DNA of 64,000 bases, taken from Mycteria americana (Eukaryota; Chordata; Aves; Ciconiiformes; Ciconiidae). Below the pieces are notes generated by a model that did no database searches, was not told the DNA's origin, and saw only the letters and a list, made by a program, of their open reading frames with translations. Both the position numbers and the translations under genes were made by a program. Positions 36,830-48,420 of the stretch are shown here, in pieces. Position 1 is the stretch's first letter; each line of letters begins with the position of its first letter. The stretch is taken from assembly GCF_035582795.1 (NCBI RefSeq), contig NC_134366.1:818501-882500 (forward strand), in the 5' to 3' direction.

Positions 36830-37000
36830 CTACAGAGGGTTCATCTCCCAGAAGAAAGGGTAGATGTACTTTGGATCAAATTCTTGAGGAGGTGGCATAA
36901 AAGCTCGGTTGAACAAAGTGCAGCCCATGTGAATCATGTACAGGTAGGCTCGCACAGCAGGCAAACTCCTGATTCCCTTGCGGTGAATTTCTCCAGCCTC
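36830..37000 (-). pseudogene. Protein-like minus-strand frame, possible exon or gene fragment
   Basis: 56 sense codons from 37000 down to 36833, then TAG (36832-36830). Upstream the frame is closed by a TAG at 37003-37001, which could alternatively be part of a splice acceptor. The peptide is well balanced and looks coding, with AYLYMIHMGCTLFNRAF, then MPPPQEFDPKYIYPFFW and a C-terminal EMNPL. After the stop, another frame reads SVADDGSDDGSGSR, an acidic, protein-like continuation that would fit a frameshifted fragment. I do not recognise the family. It could be a retropseudogene, an exon of a nested gene, or chance. Confidence 0.25.
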
Positions 37001-40000
37001 CTACAACTCCGAAGCCAATTTCATGACTTAGTATTTTCCACATGTAAAAGAATTTCTTTGGGATGAAAAGGTCAGTGAAATCAGTTGCTGTAGATGTTAC
37101 GCAGATTTTAACTTGGTAACAATAAGAACAAAATACTTCTGGCTCACACTAGGGCCCTATGTGAGGCTTGGGGAGGCTTCTTAATAAAGTTTTTGAAATG
37201 TAAATGTTAGAAATTATTACAGTTATTTAAAATTATTGGGAATTCTAACCCCAGAGGATTATGGACATACATTAGTGTGATGCTTAAGTAGCGTTTAAGC
37301 TCTAGCACTCTTAAATATATCGGGATAGCGCTAAGGGTTTGGCGGTAGGGGGGGGTCTGTTTCCAAACAAGGTTAGTCTTAGACTCCTCTGAGTAAGTTG
37401 TTAAATTGTGTATTGTCATACAAGCCCATATTTTGTAGACATTGGTATGCTTGATAGCAGAATGTTTGCAGTTGTTGCTCTAGAAAACAGGGGAGACAGT
37501 GTGTTAGTGGGAAGTGCAAGTCTGAAAAATGGATGCAGATGTAAATGATAGTATATTCAAACTCCATAATACATATTCTTCCCTTGAAATATCTGCTGGA
37601 AGGTGGGAGGATGGTGGGTTATTTATCCTGTTGCTTTACATGCATCCTCCCCTAGAAATGGGGAGGGAAGGGTCTGACTTCTGCCCTGCCTACCCAACCT
37701 CCTCACAGTTAGAAAATGGTATTTCTTGTTGCTCTTTTAATCCTTGCCTGGTCTCTTCTGAATTTTCCTCAGAGAGTGGCAGCCACTGAATTAGTAGTTC
37801 TCCCAAGGACTAACAAGATACTAACTTTGAGATAAAGCTAGCAATGTCCCTGTGATTTGGACAAAACTAGCAAAAAAAAAAAATTAGTTGTAGTTGTTGC
37901 ATTATTCAGGCAGGTTTGTGTAACGCAATAGGCCCTGTATTAGCTTTCATTGGCAAAGGTTAGATTTCCAGTCTCTTGGAGCGATAACTCTTTTTTGTAA
38001 AGAGACTTTAGCATAGACAAACACAGGCCTGGAGTCTCTGTACCTTGCCCAAAATGGTTGTGTTGGCATGGTGGAAGATTTGATATGTGGGTGGAAATGA
38101 GGTGAAGTATTAGGCATATCCTTGCACGCTGAATGACGTGACACACGTGATGTAGCTGGAGATTAAAATGGGATGAGCAGTTCACTCATGCTGTGTTCTG
38201 GCTATCAAGCTACTCGTGTGTAGCTGCAGGAAGCTTCTAGGAGAAGTATGTAGTTAATCACATCCATTAGCATGATTAAAATCCTGAATAGCCTGTGTCA
38301 CTCACTCCCATTCTCTACCTACACTTTGCCCCTTTTATCCGGAGTATTTGCAAGTAGGAGCATAAGACAGACTGAGAACAATGCAGGCTCGAACCCAAGG
38401 GATGGTCACTGGGCTTTTAAATGTATCAAATAATTCTGGGCTTTATATTGTTCTAACAGGCAGGTTCTTTGATAAGCCGTACAGCTGCTGTCTGAACAGA
38501 AAATCTTAAAAATCAGCCCTTCACAGATGGAGGATCCTCAGCAGGATTGTCAGGAATCCAGTTGAACATGAAGTAGGCTTGTCTTGCTAGTCAGTCAAGT
38601 GCTCATAGCTTGCTAATGTTTCGTATCTAGTGCGTGCTAATGTTTTAATTTTAACGCCTCCGTCCACGTTTGATCTCTTCATGTTGGTTGGCATGTTGCA
38701 TCGGTGCTGTCCTTGCCTCTAATGGCCAGGGCTAGAGTGGGCTTGAGAGCGAGTTATATGTGGATGTAACTCTAAGGAAAGATGACCAATTTTAGGCTGA
38801 AATTAAGGCAAGGGGAACTGCTTGCAGATAGGCTGGTTGGATTTAGGCAAGGGCTAATTAGAAGTGAAAAAAGCAAAAAGAGGGAGGTAATTTTTGTAAA
38901 TTCTGCTGTGCAAAAACTCTCCCCTTTTAAAACTTTACTTGTTGGGGAGATACTGTATGTATTAAAGTTAGATCTTTTTGAAAAAGCAAGCTGCTTTCTG
39001 AGTATTAGGTCATCCACTTCCAACACATTCCCGCCTGGGAGTGAGTCATTGTTCCTTTTGTAAAATTACATTAGAGCTACATCATCCTGAAAAGCTGTTT
39101 TTCAGCTGAATTTAGGGTGTTGACACTTGCTTTAAACGAAGTAAAACTATGGGAGCATTTATCAGATTAATTTCAAAGTACCTTTACAGACTCTTGAGTT
39201 ACAGCTCCTGAAGTGCTAGAATATAAGATCAATTCAGACTTGGTAGTGAAAACCCTCCGGTGCTGGGGTGCTGCTTTGAGTGTGCTGGGTTTCATTCCCC
39301 CCGCCCACTGGGGTATTGAACCCTCAGCTCTCAAACCGAGGATCATAGCGTATATATACATGTAACTTAACTGATGTTTGTGAAATGCTTAAAATCCTCT
39401 GAAAGGGCAGAAAAACATGCACGTGCTTTTACTTGGTCTTGTTTCCTCCTCCCCAGCTTGTCACTTGTTTCTTGCCCTAACTGTGGTATGTCTAACTGTA
39501 GCTCTTTGCTGTAGATATTCTGGCGGTTTGTCCTTCTAGGAGTGTGATACTGTGAGTTTGTTTCCATCCTATGGCCTTTTTTTTAATAACAAAACTGTCT
39601 TGAGGTTCCAGCCTTCTTCCACATTACTTTTTTTTTTTATCATGCTGTTATGCCAACATAACCATACGTGCTGTAAAATGGGTCAGTGATCAGGTGGGAT
39701 TTCTAGAACTATTTTTAGGAGCTGCATCAATTCTGTTAAAGGGGAAGTAGAAACAACTAGTTGGAGAAGGGGATGCCAAGCATACATCAAACTGGCTTTC
39801 TGTTGTTGGGGAAAAATGCGATGGAGAAGCACTGTCAGTGGCATGACTGAATAAGAGCAGTGCAAAGTATTAAGGCTTGGAGGTGGAAGATCCAACCCCA
39901 AACCATATGTACCTTCGATTGGAACGGCTTAAGCTGCCAGGCATGCCAGGATGTTAATGGAAATCCAAAAGTTGCGCTTTAGTGACAGTTTTCCTTTAAC

Positions 40001-40119
40001 GCATGGTACTTTCCAGAGGGGATTTTCTAAGCTTCTAGCTATTAGTAGTTTAAATTTGACTGGGTTTGAGGCATATTAAGAGGAAGATGCCTGCTGTTTG
40101 GTAAAAGGCCTTTTATCAT

Positions 40120-40190
40120 AGGTTGGGCTAAAGGTCCACCTGGCCTAGTAGGTGCTCTTGACAGTGACCCATGATGTCTGCTTAGGAAGT
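40120..40190 (+). repeat. Possible ancient CR1/SINE remnant
   Basis: The run AAGGTCCACCTGGCCTAGTA, followed by a GACAGTGACC block and TGCTTAGGAAG, resembles a dispersed amniote repeat I remember with an AAGGTCCATCTAGCCCAGTA core. The resemblance is from memory and short, so confidence is low. Confidence 0.3.
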
Positions 40191-40540
40191 TCTCATGTGC
40201 GCTGTTCCCATGTGGGTAGGTATGGCTTGAGCTACACTTGAGTAGTCCTGTGAAATTAATAATGATGCTAGATCTGAAATGCTGTTAGAAATATTGAGGA
40301 AAACCCTACTGCAAAGAGCAGCTTATGGAAAGTGTTTTTAAAGCGTAATTGTTAGCACTGCTCATAGCAATTATAAGTGCTTAATTCCTGCCTGTAACCT
40401 GATTACTGTGTACGCTAAGGTTCCCTTTCTGTTGGACTGAAATGGTGTTAACAAGAAACACATGAATATTGAGTTTGAAACTTTTCTTTTGGTTGTTGCT
40501 GATTGGGTTTTTTCCTCTCATCCCTTTTCAGTCCTCCTCT

Positions 40541-40638
40541 TGTGGGTTTTTTCTGTGTGTGTGTGTTTTTTGGTGGTATTTTTTGTTTTCTGTGTGTGTG
40601 GAGTTTTTTTTGTTTTGTGTTTGTGTTTTTTTGTTTTT
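40541..40638. repeat. T/G-rich low-complexity tract
   Basis: About 100 bp composed almost only of T and G, with GTGTGTGTGT runs alternating with T-homopolymers. The hydrophobic Phe/Val/Cys frames seen here are an artefact of this composition. Confidence 0.8.
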
Positions 40639-42505
40639 AAACCTTGAGTATTCTACTTCTTTCAGTCTTCTGACTCTGTAAAGGCTCTTTCTCTATTGCA
40701 GTTTTCTTAAGCGTAGTGCTCTTTTTAAAGATGCTCCTATGCTTATCTGCACTGGTCTGAAGGAATCTCAGAACAGTTTTTTCTGCTGTCCATAGATACC
40801 TAATTAATAGTAGTGAAAGTAATGGAAACTTAACAACTGTGGAAGAGCAAAGACAAAAATCCACAAGCCAGCTCCAGCAGAGGCTTCGAATGAGGCTCTG
40901 CAGACCTAAGAGGCAAAGAATGAGACCAGAACTTGAGTCACTGGCTCTTCCTTCCTTTTGACTTTTGTGGTGGGAGTGAATCGCTTTTCTTTTTGGTTAT
41001 GAATCAAAGCAATTAGAAAAAGGGTGCTAGATGATTCTGACTTCTTACTTAGCAGGAGCTAAGTGATTTAGATAGGCAGTAGTAATGTAAATATGTTTCT
41101 GTTAGGAATCCAATAACAGGTCATAACATAAATTATTGATGCACAGCTTCAGAAGTATTACTTTGGTTATAACTTCATATATGGTAATGTTTTCTTTTAT
41201 CCTGGAAAAGGCAGAGAGAAACCTCTGGAAAGAAAGGTGGTATGTAAAAGGAAACCTTTAACATGATCTTGAGATTCTGGAGGAAATGTTTGGTCAGGAC
41301 AGCAGTTGGTACTTGTGATTTGAGAGCCTGCACTCCTGCTGCGGCTTGCCGAATGCAGCTCCCGAGTGTAAGTTGGTTCCACCTACACCAGCACAGTTGG
41401 ACAAAATGATGGGACATCATCACCAGGATGTCTGTAAAACTGGTGATTGTCGTCGAGGTTTACATCTCGTGTTAAATGCTTTGGGGATGACATGCCATAA
41501 CGCTTGTACGTATCAAGTGGTACTACTGTGACACCACGATGATGGGAACTCTGTAGGATGCTGTGGGTGGCTCAAGCTATATTTTATGCAACAAATTTGC
41601 ATTTACATATGAAGCTACAATGTACGTAATCTGCAGTGTCACTTTTTTCAAGATATCTTTATGCTTACAGCATATATAGTATTTTTTCTTAGACTGTATT
41701 TTAACCTATTTAAGCACTTACAACATGAGAATTAAAGGATATATCTGTCTCATGTTCCGAGGACTGGATTTTTTTTTTTAACTGGTCTTTTAGGTAAAAT
41801 GTACTTTTTCTTTTTGCATTGGGATTTGGACAGAGCATGTAGGGCAATAGGATCAAGTGTCACATTGGGATTACATATTTGTCCCCGAATGACCCTCTTA
41901 GTAGCTTGCATTGGTGTAATTGGTGGATGACTGACTGGATTTATAGGGATGTATATCTGCATTAGCACTGGTTTGATGTAACTCTAGCTTATTTGCTTTT
42001 AGTCCAACCTATTTTCAGCTTGGAATTCACTTTTAAGGAGAGATCCTATAATTTGCCTCAAACTAGCATTTTCAGGCTTATATTTCCCCTTAAATAATGG
42101 TGGTTTTATGAGGAATAATAGTTCTACATTTGAATGTAGAAGAGTGTTGTATGGCATTGGCTGCTGAAGACCAAATTTGCCCAATAAGCTCTATATTTAT
42201 TTGACACCTGTGGATGTCAATGGTGTTTAAAAAAACCTGATCAACTGTTCTTTTGTTGCATCAGTAGTCGTCTTGTTCTTAAAACTGTAACAACTCCTTA
42301 ACTCATGGTATTCTATATTATTTTGGTGTGTTGTGTTCCTTTGCTGGCAGCTTCTATGAGATTTCCCTCTTCTATAATGAATCAATATGAATTTGAAAGA
42401 GTTGGGGGACATAAACTCCTTGCAATTCCAAGCTTAGTTTTCTCCAGCTAAGATTTTTTAACTCACCAAATTAACTGTAATGGCTGGTACTGCTAAAAGA
42501 CTTAC

Positions 42506-42658
42506 CCTGTGGGTGCATCCTTCTATACTCTAAACATAACTCTTGCAGGATCCTCTGCATCCAGCGCTGGTTGTCGCTGGAGATGGTAACTTCACTAGGA
42601 TTTCCCATTTTAGTCTGCAGTTCCCAGTGCTCACCTGCAGTTGATGCATGCTCCTCTC
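42506..42658 (-). other. Exon-like minus-strand segment (unconfirmed)
   Basis: On the minus strand, an open frame of about 51 codons runs from a possible acceptor (GCCAGCAG, near 42659) to a strong donor-like GTAAGT whose GT is at 42505-42504. The peptide includes ISSDNQRWMQRILQELC, an amphipathic, protein-like segment. The acceptor lacks a good pyrimidine tract and no partner exon was found, so it may be chance. Confidence 0.15.
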
Positions 42659-45600
42659 TGCTGGCAGAATCTCCTAGAATCACCTTCAGGTAATGATGGA
42701 TTAGTAAATGGTTGTGGTGTACTAAAGAAAAGCTGAATTTGTCAATTCACAGCAGATAGCCGTGTTGTACACTAAATCTCCTTATGTGTTTGACAAAGGC
42801 CTTTAGTTCTAAAGCATTGATTTGTTTTTTTTTTTTTTCTTAATTACCACGAACTGTGTTTGTGCTACAGGTTCTACTCTGTTACCCTACTGCTGGTGTG
42901 CTCCTCTCTCCGCTTCTTCCTTTGCATCTGTGTCAGCTGAACTCGCATCTGACCTATGCTGCTGTTTTCCTCCCTTTTTTGTGTTTCTTGCCTACCAAAT
43001 CCTGTTTATAGCCCCTTGGAATGTATTGAATGGGGGGTGGCTTTCTTTTTTGCTTCAAAGACCTTTTAAAAAAGGCTGTTTGAGGGTTGATTGGAGCACA
43101 TAATTTAATACAGTGCTCCTAAAAAGCCTAACTGGCTGGCATCAGCTGATGCTGTGTCTTATTTAAACATAGTGCAGACTTCTTGATGTTTTTCCCCTGG
43201 GGGATTGACTTCCTGTGATAAAATGAGATTCCCTTTTAAAGCAGAGGTCCGTGGTTATATAATGAGAGTAGGAAATGGTCCAGAAGTGACACTGGGAGAA
43301 TAGAAAAGTTATTTTGGTAACTGGCTGTTAGGCAGGAGAATAGCAAATACGCTCAGGAGTGTACTAGTAATGTGAATTCTCTTTGGAAAGTGAGAGGAAT
43401 ACATTTAAGGAATTAAGTAAGGGAGTGACCAGGTCAGAGCAGTGGAAGGGAGGTTATGTTAAGGACAAAGTTGTACAGTGCACATCTAGGATTCCTCTTA
43501 AAAGATTTAACTCTTTCTAAACTATTTTTAATCTCTGCAATAAGCTGCTGTGTTGTTCTTAAGCATGATGTGTCTTCAAGTTTGAACCTCTAAGAGCCAT
43601 GCTGGCTCTTGCCTTTTTGATTTGAAGATGTGAATTTAGGTTATTTCTTAATTTGTTTGTGTGGTTTTGTGTGTCTCAGTCCCGTGCCCCCCACTAATGC
43701 CAAACCAGGGAATTTCCTTCTTCCACCTGCATTTTCTGTCCCCCCTTACCAGTATGGCAATCTTGCGAAGAATTATGCAGTAGTCAGAACTGGCTTTTTA
43801 TGCTATTGGTAGGGCAATATTGAAATTCCTACATCAGATCACCTTTACTCAACAGGGATTGTTGAGAGGCAGTGATACAAACTCACGGGGAAGCCAACTG
43901 GATTCTGGCAGGGGGTCACTAAACTTGCTGAGCCTTCGTAGTCTGCTCTTAAATGGAGGAGTTCAAATTCAGTGCTGCATACACACAACACTCCATACTG
44001 TGACCGAACATCAAACTTGCAAGAACAGCCGTATGGATTTAAACTGGAATATTGGTTGTGTTTTTTTGTATAAGGCTCTTCTAAAGAAGTTTAAGGTTTA
44101 TTAACTCCAGATATTCACATTTTGTTGTGTAATGAGATAATTCTCTGTCTTCTTGCTCATTGTGTTTTTGATTTGTTTTCTCTTGCGCTGTTCTCATGTT
44201 TTGTACCAGTTTGTGTCTGTCCTTGCTGCAAAGAGGGAATATGGGCGGAGGGGGAGGGAATGAGACTACCATTAATTTAGTTCCCAGTTCTGTTTGTTTC
44301 TCTCCTGCTTCCTCAGTAACCTGTGCTAAAGTGCTGAGCTTGGAAATAGTGCTGACACTTTTAAGTGTAATCTTCAATAAAATAAATGGGGGAATCTACT
44401 TCTCTTGGGCTACAACTTCGGTCTGATTGTGTATGACAAAGCAATGTGGTATGGTAGATAACACATTTATAGCTCTTGGGGGTACATTCTGACGTCAACA
44501 TATCTAGATTTTTGGCAGAGCTCAAGTATGCTGGTAAGCTCCAGGACACGGGGTACTCCTGAACAGCAGCATAATTTTGGTACCATTTAATTTTTTTCCT
44601 GTGTAGAAGTGGAAAGGGAGATACTAACTGCTATAGGTGTAATAAGTCTGTGTGTGGAATCCAGTTTGAGAATTACGGTTTTTAAAGTCTGAACTTGTAG
44701 GTGTTGGCCAGCCATTCTGTTAAAGAAATTGCATTTGGGGAGTGGGAGGAACACAGATTGTCTGAGAAATGTTCTTGGCATAGCGGATCAGCTATCTTAA
44801 CGAAAGCAATGCTCTCCGTCCTGTGCTAATAGGACCTAAATGCCCATTGATCGTCCCAGATCTCCACTTCAGATGGCATAGCTTACCGAGACCAGGTTCC
44901 TCCCGTTTACCCTGGATGCCACAGACAAGGCGCTCTCCTGTGGAACAAAGCAAAATGTAGTAACGGCTGCCTTTATGTAGGTTTGTTTCTGAAAGGATCC
45001 TCAACTACTTTTCGTCTGTGATATGCCTGTAGAAACCTTGAAAATGCCCAAGATTGATCAAAATTAAACTGTTTTTCTCCCTTCGAGTCTGGGGTATGTT
45101 TATTTTCTCTAGTATGTAATTTATCTGTAGCCTTATTTTTCAGCAGCCAAATATGCTGACTGTGCCTGTTACGTTTCCCAAATGAAATTCTCTGGCAAGC
45201 TTCACGTCTTCTAATATCATTTTGAGGTGCTGATGTAATCAAATGGTTGAATGTGAACTGAACAGGAAATTATATAGTGCAAAACTTGCTCTTAAAATCT
45301 GTATGGAATTAAAATGCATGTGTTCTTTTTATGTATTTTTACAGTAGGCATTTGTGGTATTCAGTAATTTAACTTTTGGTCGTATTTTTTAATTGAAGAG
45401 ATGTCAGTTTATTGAGGGGAGTGGGGGGAATCAAGACTGATGTGTTACATATCCTTAACATATCATCAAATTTCAGTGGGAGTTATTTTTACAAATCTAT
45501 TCTAATAATTAAACCTGGTGCTGAACCAATTTTGCAAATGCAAAGGGGACAACACAATGAGTACATGAAAATAGGTGATCTAAGTTGAAATGTATTAGAG

Positions 45601-48352
45601 CATCCCGATTGTAGGACTGTAAAACCATGCACTGTTCTCAACAGTTGTAGTATTACTTGAAAGAAATGTCACAATTTATAAATTGAAGAATAAAATACAA
45701 AGAATCCTCCAAAAGAGAAGAGTAAAATAGAATTAGTCTTTGATCTTTAATATCTTATTTAGCACATACAGGTAACCTGGAGTGGTATTGTTTTCCATAC
45801 TGAATATAACACATGCCTTTAAAGAAAGGTAACTTCCTAAGTGGCTTGGGGGACCTACAATGTTTTGTCCTTAAATTATTTTAAGTTTCAAATTAAAGAT
45901 GGTTGGATCTAATTATTTATGCAACATAAGCTTTGGATTCAGCTGAAAGATGTTACTGCGTTATAAAAAAGTTGAACTACAAAGGGAAGCTGTATATCCA
46001 CACTTCTCATTTACTGACATAGAACTTTTTCAAAAGTAGTTTTCTTTCAACACTCCTGTTAATGCTTTAGATTCAAGCCTAAACTTTTTTGTGGAATTGG
46101 GGGTGGGAGGAAAGATCAGAGGAATAAATTGAATGTATTGGGGGGAAATAAAAACAAATAATTTAGCATGAACAGCAGAGGAGCAGGGCAAAGTAAGTCA
46201 CTGTTAGTTATTTTGATGTTTTTCTAAGTCAGCAAGACAGTATTACTCCCTCCACTTTCATAACGTGAAAAAAATCAAAACGTAAGAACAACTACAGCAG
46301 GTCAGGCAAAAAATTCATCTACATGGATTTGTGCAGTAGCACATCTTCTGTTTTGTCCTTTATTTGTCTTGTTTTCCATGCCCAGGTGAGGGTTATGTGT
46401 GGGCTATCTCCTCTTAGCTATTTGTATTGGAGCTTGGGTGTTTATCGGCAGCTTTTGTACTGCAGCCTGCGTGTGCGATTCTGTGTGGTGTCCACATGGT
46501 AATACAGCTTCTTCGGAGTCTCTTCATCCACCCTACCAGTGCTGACCTACTGCAACAAAAAATGCCTTTTGTTCATAGAAAGCAAATAATCAGTAAACAG
46601 GCAAGTGCTGATGTTGAGGAAATAAACCCAGCTCAAAAGCCTCTGTTATCTCCAAATAAAAAAGCTTAGCTTTGGTTACCACTGTTACCTTTGTCCTCTC
46701 AGCACTATTTATCACACTTGTAGCTTGCAGGTCATGCTAATAGCTCTCATGTCCCTGCTTATCTCTTCTAAGAGTTTTTCTTTTAATCTTTCAAAGTACA
46801 GGAGCCGTAAGTTCTAGGCGAAATGCTTTGTGTTATACTTTTCAGAAGCATAATACCAAGAAAGGGGGGTGTATACTGAGGGGACCATTTTCATCTACTA
46901 AACAGGGATGTAGACTGTATCTTATGGAATTGACTCAAATCTTATGGTTTTTTTTAGTCTGGAGATTGCCTGTGAATTGTTCTCTCTCTTAGCTAGTTTT
47001 TACTAAATTACTTTTGTTAGTCTACTAATTTTTTTAAAAAATATATATTTAAAAAAAGAGAAAAGTTCAGTGTGTTCAAGATGCTCACTGGATTGATCTG
47101 ATTAAAGGCAGTCTCCTGCTTTCACGTTTCTTTTGTGTAAACTCCAGGTTAATTAAGTGGCTCATTCATTCGGTCTAGCTAAAGCTGAAAGGCTGCAGAG
47201 GCGAATGAATTGCAGGCAGCAGATGCTTGGATGAAAGAAGAAAGAAACCAACCACAGGGTGAAACTTTCTGAAGTATCTGTGTTTCCTTCTGAAAAGTGA
47301 GTTGAGAATAGACAGCCTGTGCCTCACTAGAGAGCTGCGGAATTGATCATTTCATAGAACATAGTCAAAGTTTCTCTTGATTCCTGCATACTACATGACT
47401 TCTAGTTCTTGTTTGTTCTTAATTTCTATGATCTAGCCATTACTAAATGCCACTGCATTTTGATTTGTTTCACTTGTGTGCTATACAATGGTAAATCTTA
47501 ATTCTACATCCAGTTTTCCTTTGCTTCTTATGGCCAAGATGAGAATTCTTGCATGACTGGAATAAAATAATGGGGAAGATCTGGAAGGAGGTTCAAAAAA
47601 TAGCATGCTCAGTTGCAGCAGAGTGAATAGGATGCTCAGGTGTCAGGAGCTGTGGGTTCTGGCTTATATCTGTAGGATTATTTCTGTTTTTATCCCGCAG
47701 GCCTCTTGCATGAAACACAGAAACAGTTCTTGAAATAGAAGTTGATCCCTAGAATGCTTGGTTAGGAGGGGGACAGACAGACACAGTCTTGCTGGTCTTT
47801 CAGGCTTTAACTTGTGCATCTGGGCTTACCTTACGTGTAGAGGCTGACCCCCTGAGCACAAAGTGCCTGTGGCAAATGTTTTGTTGGTAACGCACTTTCC
47901 AGAAGTGGGGTAGATGGGTTTGAACGCTTTCAGGCTGAGGAGGAAATAGAATGGGGATCCCCAACTCCCAAGGTGTGGAGCCCACTTCATTTAAAATGGG
48001 GACACTGTAGATGCTTTGGTATTCTTTCAGCTTGATGCTGTTTGTGCACGTTTTATATGCTCAGAGCGTAGATGTGGGATTAGCTCCTTTGGAGGCCTAT
48101 GTGAGGATGCCGAATTTACGGATCTGAATACACTGGATATTTGTCTTAATCAATTGCCAGTGCTCTCGGACAGGTACAATAACAGAACTTCAAACACTGG
48201 ATGAAGTTTTGTATGGAGGACTTGGCTGTCTAGAGCCTATCGGGCACTAGAGCAGGCTATGTAATCTTCGTTGAACTGATATTTTGAAAGTAGGTGTCTT
48301 AGCTCCTCTGAGCTGAAATCCAGGAGCTCAAGAACAGTATTTGGATTTTATT

Positions 48353-48420
48353 GGGGGTGGGGGGTGAAAAAAAAGAATGGTACTATGGCCGCTACATTTA
48401 CACCCCCCCCCACCCCCCCC
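48353..48420. repeat. G-run / C-run imperfect inverted repeat
   Basis: GGGGGTGGGGGGTG at 48353-48366 faces CAC9AC8-type sequence at 48401-48420, which is its reverse complement apart from run length. About 34 bp of ordinary sequence, including an 8-A run, separates the arms. The pair could form a GC hairpin, or a G-quadruplex on either strand. Confidence 0.8.

Noticed and set aside
36711..36943. Plus-strand exon between TTCCTTGAAG (36710) and ACAG|GTAGG (36943)
   Set aside because: Splice-like ends exist, but the plus-strand translation looks random. The minus-strand frame in the same place looks more protein-like.
40462..40681. Very hydrophobic + strand frames resembling membrane peptides
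   Set aside because: Produced by the T/G-rich low-complexity tract, which encodes Phe/Val/Cys in every frame.
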